Shown piece by piece: positions 6,305 through 8,033 of a stretch of DNA of 8,033 bases. The notes under the pieces are model-generated. The model saw only the letters and a list, made by a program, of their open reading frames with translations. It ran no database searches and had not been told where the DNA came from. A program made the translations under genes and the position numbers. Positions within the stretch are counted from its first letter, which is position 1, and each line of letters starts with the position of its first letter. The DNA comes from Deltaproteobacteria bacterium (GTDB lineage: Bacteria > Desulfobacterota > Desulfobulbia > Desulfobulbales > UBA5123): positions 1 through 8,033 of the forward strand of contig JAJYKH010000109.1 in NCBI GenBank assembly GCA_021788685.1. The letters run 5' to 3'.

Positions 6305-6380
6305 GCCCTCGTAGCTCAGGGGATAGAGCACAGGATTCCTAATCCTGGAGTCGTAGGTTCGATTCCTACCGGGGGCACCA
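6305..6380 (+). tRNA. tRNA-Arg, anticodon CCT
   Basis: A complete 76-base cloverleaf is present, including an encoded CCA end. The acceptor arm pairs GCCCTCG (6305-6311) with CGGGGGC (6370-6376) through one G-T pair. The anticodon arm CAGGA-TTCCTAA-TCCTG places CCT at positions 34-36, reading AGG (Arg). The T arm is GTAGG-TTCGATT-CCTAC. The D arm is normal (GCTC...GAGC). A terminator follows, so the gene is probably transcribed alone. tRNA genes are common integration sites, but no second copy of its 3' end occurs in the window. Confidence 0.96.
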
Positions 6381-6393
6381 CAAAATACAAAGA

Positions 6394-6428
6394 CCCGAGG
6401 GGTTAAAAGCCTCTCGGGTTTTTCTTTT
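6394..6428 (+). terminator. Intrinsic terminator after tRNA-Arg, possibly bidirectional
   Basis: CCCGAGGGG (6394-6402) pairs along all nine bases (one G-U) with CCTCTCGGG (6410-6418). The loop is TTAAAAG, and a T-rich run (TTTTTCTTTT) follows. In the opposite direction the stem is followed by TCTTTGTATTTTG, moderately U-rich, so it may also end the convergent TetR gene transcript. The 129 bases from here to the TetR gene (6429-6557) hold no gene. Their only structure is a short hairpin, CCGGCT-GACAA-AGCCGG (6477-6493), without a U-run. Confidence 0.88.
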
Positions 6429-6557
6429 GAGGGGAGGACAGCTCGGGTCAAGTTCGGGTGGGTGCACAACAAGCTTCCGGCTGACAAAGCCGGTTCGCGG
6501 GAGCTATTCGAAAGTCGGGGCCAGCCTCGCCAGCAAACGGAGTGGGGAAAGGGTGGA

Positions 6558-7184
6558 TCAGGCGGAGAGGGCGGTGGGCTGGGCCGCTTCGGACCGCCCG
6601 CTTTCGGACAGCATGCCCGACAGGAACAGGTCGCTTACCTGGCTCGCGGCCTCTTCGATGGTGTAGCCGGGCTCGGGGGACAGCACCCACAGCCGCGACA
6701 TCTCGTCCAGGGCCCCGAAGAAGGCCCTCTTGGCCACGCCGGGCAGCACTTCCTTGCGGAAAAGCCCCTGGGCTTGGCCCTTGCGGATGATGGCCGAGAT
6801 AATGTCGACATATTCGATGAACTTGGTGTTGCGGTATTCCTTCATGAACTTGTTGCTCTGCCGCAGCTCCATCTGCAGCACCTCTGCCAGCTCCCGCTTG
6901 TTTTTGAGGAGCTGGAGGTGATGGATCGCGAAGAGCTCGAGCATCCGCCGGGGGTCTTCCTCCTTTTCGAGGAGCTGCTTGATCTGCAGGATGAGCTTGC
7001 CGATCTCGTCTTCGAACAGGGAGATGAGGATGTCGAATTTATTGTTGAAATACAGGTAAATCGTGCCGTCCGCCACCTGGGCCTCCTTGGCGATATCGGA
7101 GATCCGGGCGTTGAAAAACCCCTTGCGGGCGAAAACGGTGATGGCGGCCTGAATGATCTTTTGGTGCTTGTCTGAAACTCTCAT
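6558..7184 (-). CDS. TetR/AcrR-family regulator, FadR (YsiA)-like
   Basis: This 208-residue repressor-type protein has the TetR N-terminal DNA-binding domain (about 7-53), with the helix-turn-helix near 28-47 ending VADGTIYLYFNNK. The C-terminal helical domain includes QMELRQSN (104-111) and FFGALDE (155-161). VADGTIYLYF, DILISLF and ELRQSN closely match what I recall of Bacillus subtilis FadR, which represses fatty-acid degradation genes and is released by long-chain acyl-CoA. A ligand of that kind is the best guess. No beta-oxidation gene is visible nearby, so its targets must lie elsewhere if this is right. The start follows the family's usual short N-terminus; its ribosome site is weak. 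A palindrome beside its promoter suggests autoregulation. The TetR family is certain; the FadR-like role is moderately supported. Confidence 0.92.
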   Translation of the reverse strand: MRVSDKHQKIIQAAITVFARKGFFNARISDIAKEAQVADGTIYLYFNNKFDILISLFEDEIGKLILQIKQLLEKEEDPRRMLELFAIHHLQLLKNKRELAEVLQMELRQSNKFMKEYRNTKFIEYVDIISAIIRKGQAQGLFRKEVLPGVAKRAFFGALDEMSRLWVLSPEPGYTIEEAASQVSDLFLSGMLSESGRSEAAQPTALSA

Positions 7185-7238
7185 CAGCCTATAACCGGCA
7201 AGGACTGGGCGAACCTGGGGAGCTTCGAAAAGACGGCT

Positions 7239-7267
7239 ATTATATCAAGAGGATAGTTGGTTGAACA
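7239..7267 (-). promoter_or_regulatory. Promoter of the TetR-family gene
   Basis: On the minus strand a perfect -10 TATAAT (7239-7244) has TGTTCA as a weak -35 (7262-7267) at 17-base spacing. The predicted leader is about 50 nt. The adjoining palindrome ends four bases upstream of the -35. Confidence 0.55.
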
Positions 7268-7270
7268 GAT

Positions 7271-7286
7271 ATGAATGCTCATTCAT
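7271..7286. promoter_or_regulatory. Palindromic operator candidate for the TetR/FadR-like regulator
   Basis: ATGAATG-CT-CATTCAT is a 16-base inverted repeat, perfect apart from the two central bases. Its arms TGAATG/CATTCA are the same half-sites as in the recalled Bacillus FadR box (TGAATGA...TCATTCA), but with a 2-base rather than 6-base gap between them. It lies just upstream of the -35 of the regulator's own gene. The palindrome is directly visible; assigning it to this regulator is inference from position and half-site match. Confidence 0.6.
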
Positions 7287-7374
7287 TTTTGGCCTATCAT
7301 AAATGGGGGGAGAGGGAGTGTCAAGACAAAAGAAACCGTATCAATACGCATTTCACTCCTCGCGGGGCCGGCGC

Positions 7375-7403
7375 TTGACAAGCCAGTGGCCGGCAGGTAG
7401 AGT
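7375..7403 (+). promoter_or_regulatory. Promoter of purD
   Basis: A perfect -35 TTGACA (7375-7380), 17-base spacing and TAGAGT (7398-7403, 4/6 match) predict a start near 7410 and a leader of about 165 nt. The small palindrome CGTAT-CA-ATACG (7337-7348) lies 26 bases upstream of the -35 and could bind a regulator. Apart from this, the TetR operator and the leader hairpin, the 391 bases between the TetR gene and purD hold no gene. Confidence 0.6.
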
Positions 7404-7473
7404 TGGCCGGTTTTCCGTCGTTTTCTAGGAGTTGCGCTCCCGCGGCGGCGCGATTCCAGCTTGAGATTGACGG

Positions 7474-7506
7474 TGGCCCGCAGCCCTTTGGCGGGGCCAT
7501 TTTCTT
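7474..7506 (+). terminator. Terminator-like hairpin in the purD leader (possible attenuator)
   Basis: TGGCCCGC (7474-7481) pairs with GCGGGGCCA (7491-7499) through eight pairs and one bulged G, with a 9-base loop. TTTTCTT (7500-7506) follows directly. This has the form of a moderate intrinsic terminator placed about 65 bases after the predicted start and 70 bases before the purD ATG. If real it would reduce read-through into purD or be controlled. No known purine or ZTP riboswitch core was recognised next to it. Confidence 0.4.
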
Positions 7507-7575
7507 GTGAATCACTCCGGGATCGAGCACGCAGGTGCTTGCGTCCCTGGTTGGATCCAGAGCAGGAGACTACGT

Positions 7576-8033
7576 ATGAAGATCCTGGTGATCGGTTCGG
7601 GGGGCCGGGAGCATGCCCTTGTCTGGAAGCTCAGCCGGAGCCCCAAGGTCGAAAAGATCTACTGCGCGCCCGGCAACGCCGGCATCGGTTCCCTGGCCAC
7701 CTGCGTCGGCCTGCCGGTGACCGACATCGAGGGGCTGGCCGCCTTCGCCCGCAAGGAACAAATCGGCCTGACCGTGGTGGGCCCCGAGCTGCCCCTCACC
7801 CTGGGCATCGTCGATCTGTTCACCAAGGAAGGGCTGCGGGTCTTCGGCCCTACCCGGAAGGCGGCCGCGCTGGAAGGCAGCAAAGTGTTCATGAAGCGGC
7901 TGCTGGCCGACTACCAGATTCCCTCCGCCCGCTACCAGACCTTCGACAGCCGCGAGGAAGCCCTCCGTTATCTGGACGGGGTGGCGTGCCCGGTGGTGGT
8001 CAAGGCCGACGGTCTGGCCGCCGGCAAGGGGGT
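7576..8033 (+). CDS. purD: Phosphoribosylamine-glycine ligase (GAR synthetase), N-terminal part
   Basis: This enzyme joins 5-phosphoribosylamine and glycine using ATP to give glycinamide ribonucleotide, the second step of purine synthesis, in the cytoplasm. The first 152 codons are present; the gene is cut by the right edge (the full protein is usually about 420-430 residues). Family landmarks are GSGGREHAL (7-15), PGNAG (32-36), VVGPE (67-71), GPT (91-93), LEGSK (99-103) and the start of the ATP-grasp region, VVKADGLAAGKG (141-152). The ATG follows AGGAG (7564-7568) at 7-base spacing. The frame is open upstream to a GTG at 7507, which lacks a ribosome site and family residues. No other purine gene is visible on its left, so it probably starts its own transcript. 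Confidence 0.97.
   Translation, partial: MKILVIGSGGREHALVWKLSRSPKVEKIYCAPGNAGIGSLATCVGLPVTDIEGLAAFARKEQIGLTVVGPELPLTLGIVDLFTKEGLRVFGPTRKAAALEGSKVFMKRLLADYQIPSARYQTFDSREEALRYLDGVACPVVVKADGLAAGKG

Noticed and set aside
6305..6380. tRNA-Arg as an integration site of a mobile element
   Set aside because: No integrase and no second copy of the tRNA 3' end is present in the window, and a terminator and an ordinary chromosomal gene follow.
6194..6487. 97-codon minus-strand frame over the tRNA
   Set aside because: The string RNRTYDSRIRNPVLYPLSY is the translated antisense of the tRNA, a well-known false protein seen in many annotations.
7321..7530. 69-codon minus-strand frame between the TetR gene and purD
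   Set aside because: It has no recognisable domain or ribosome site and overlaps the purD promoter and leader hairpin.
7507..7575. In-frame GTG upstream start for purD
   Set aside because: No ribosome site precedes it, and PurD proteins begin with the MKILVIGSGGREHA-type segment, which starts at 7576 behind AGGAG.
1..8033. CRISPR array, insertion sequence or defence system
   Set aside because: No spaced direct repeats, transposase, nuclease or toxin-antitoxin gene can be read in any frame.

Overview
The window looks like a piece of a GC-rich chromosome from an anaerobic, Geobacter/Desulfuromonas-like bacterium (Desulfobacterota). The grounds are gene content (a sigma-54 activator with paired sensor genes, a FadR-type TetR regulator, a split TauE/SafE exporter) and recall of similar proteins in that group. 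No database search was possible, so the placement is an inference. There are eight protein genes (one cut by the right edge), one tRNA and several supportable control sites.

Left part (1-2131, minus strand). A two-gene operon encodes a membrane exporter of the TauE/SafE superfamily in two halves. The first gene (483-1724) has a signal peptide, a periplasmic beta-rich region and four membrane segments. The second (75-464) supplies the other four-segment half. Upstream lies a full-consensus sigma-54 promoter (1958-1973). A cluster of TGCACC/GGTGCA half-sites sits about 125-170 bases upstream of the predicted start, the usual place for an enhancer. A predicted leader of about 223 nt precedes the first gene. 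The left edge carries one arm of what looks like a dispersed palindromic repeat or terminator.

Middle (2132-6180). A sigma-54-dependent NtrC-family response regulator (minus strand) is divergent from a tightly coupled plus-strand operon. That operon holds a histidine-rich membrane protein, a membrane-anchored PAS histidine kinase and a single-domain receiver, with overlaps of 4 and 1 bases. The simplest reading is one circuit: the membrane protein and kinase sense a signal, phosphate reaches the NtrC-type regulator and/or the small receiver, and the regulator switches on the exporter through sigma-54. The signal and the exported substrate cannot be read from the sequence; a sulfur oxyanion or organosulfonate is the family-based guess.

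Right part (6181-8033). A tRNA-Arg(CCT) with encoded CCA is followed by a strong terminator. It converges on a TetR/AcrR regulator resembling Bacillus FadR (fatty-acid degradation control). That regulator has its own promoter and a near-perfect palindrome beside it. The start of purD (purine synthesis) follows behind a consensus promoter and a leader of about 165 nt containing a terminator-like hairpin. This part looks like ordinary chromosome.
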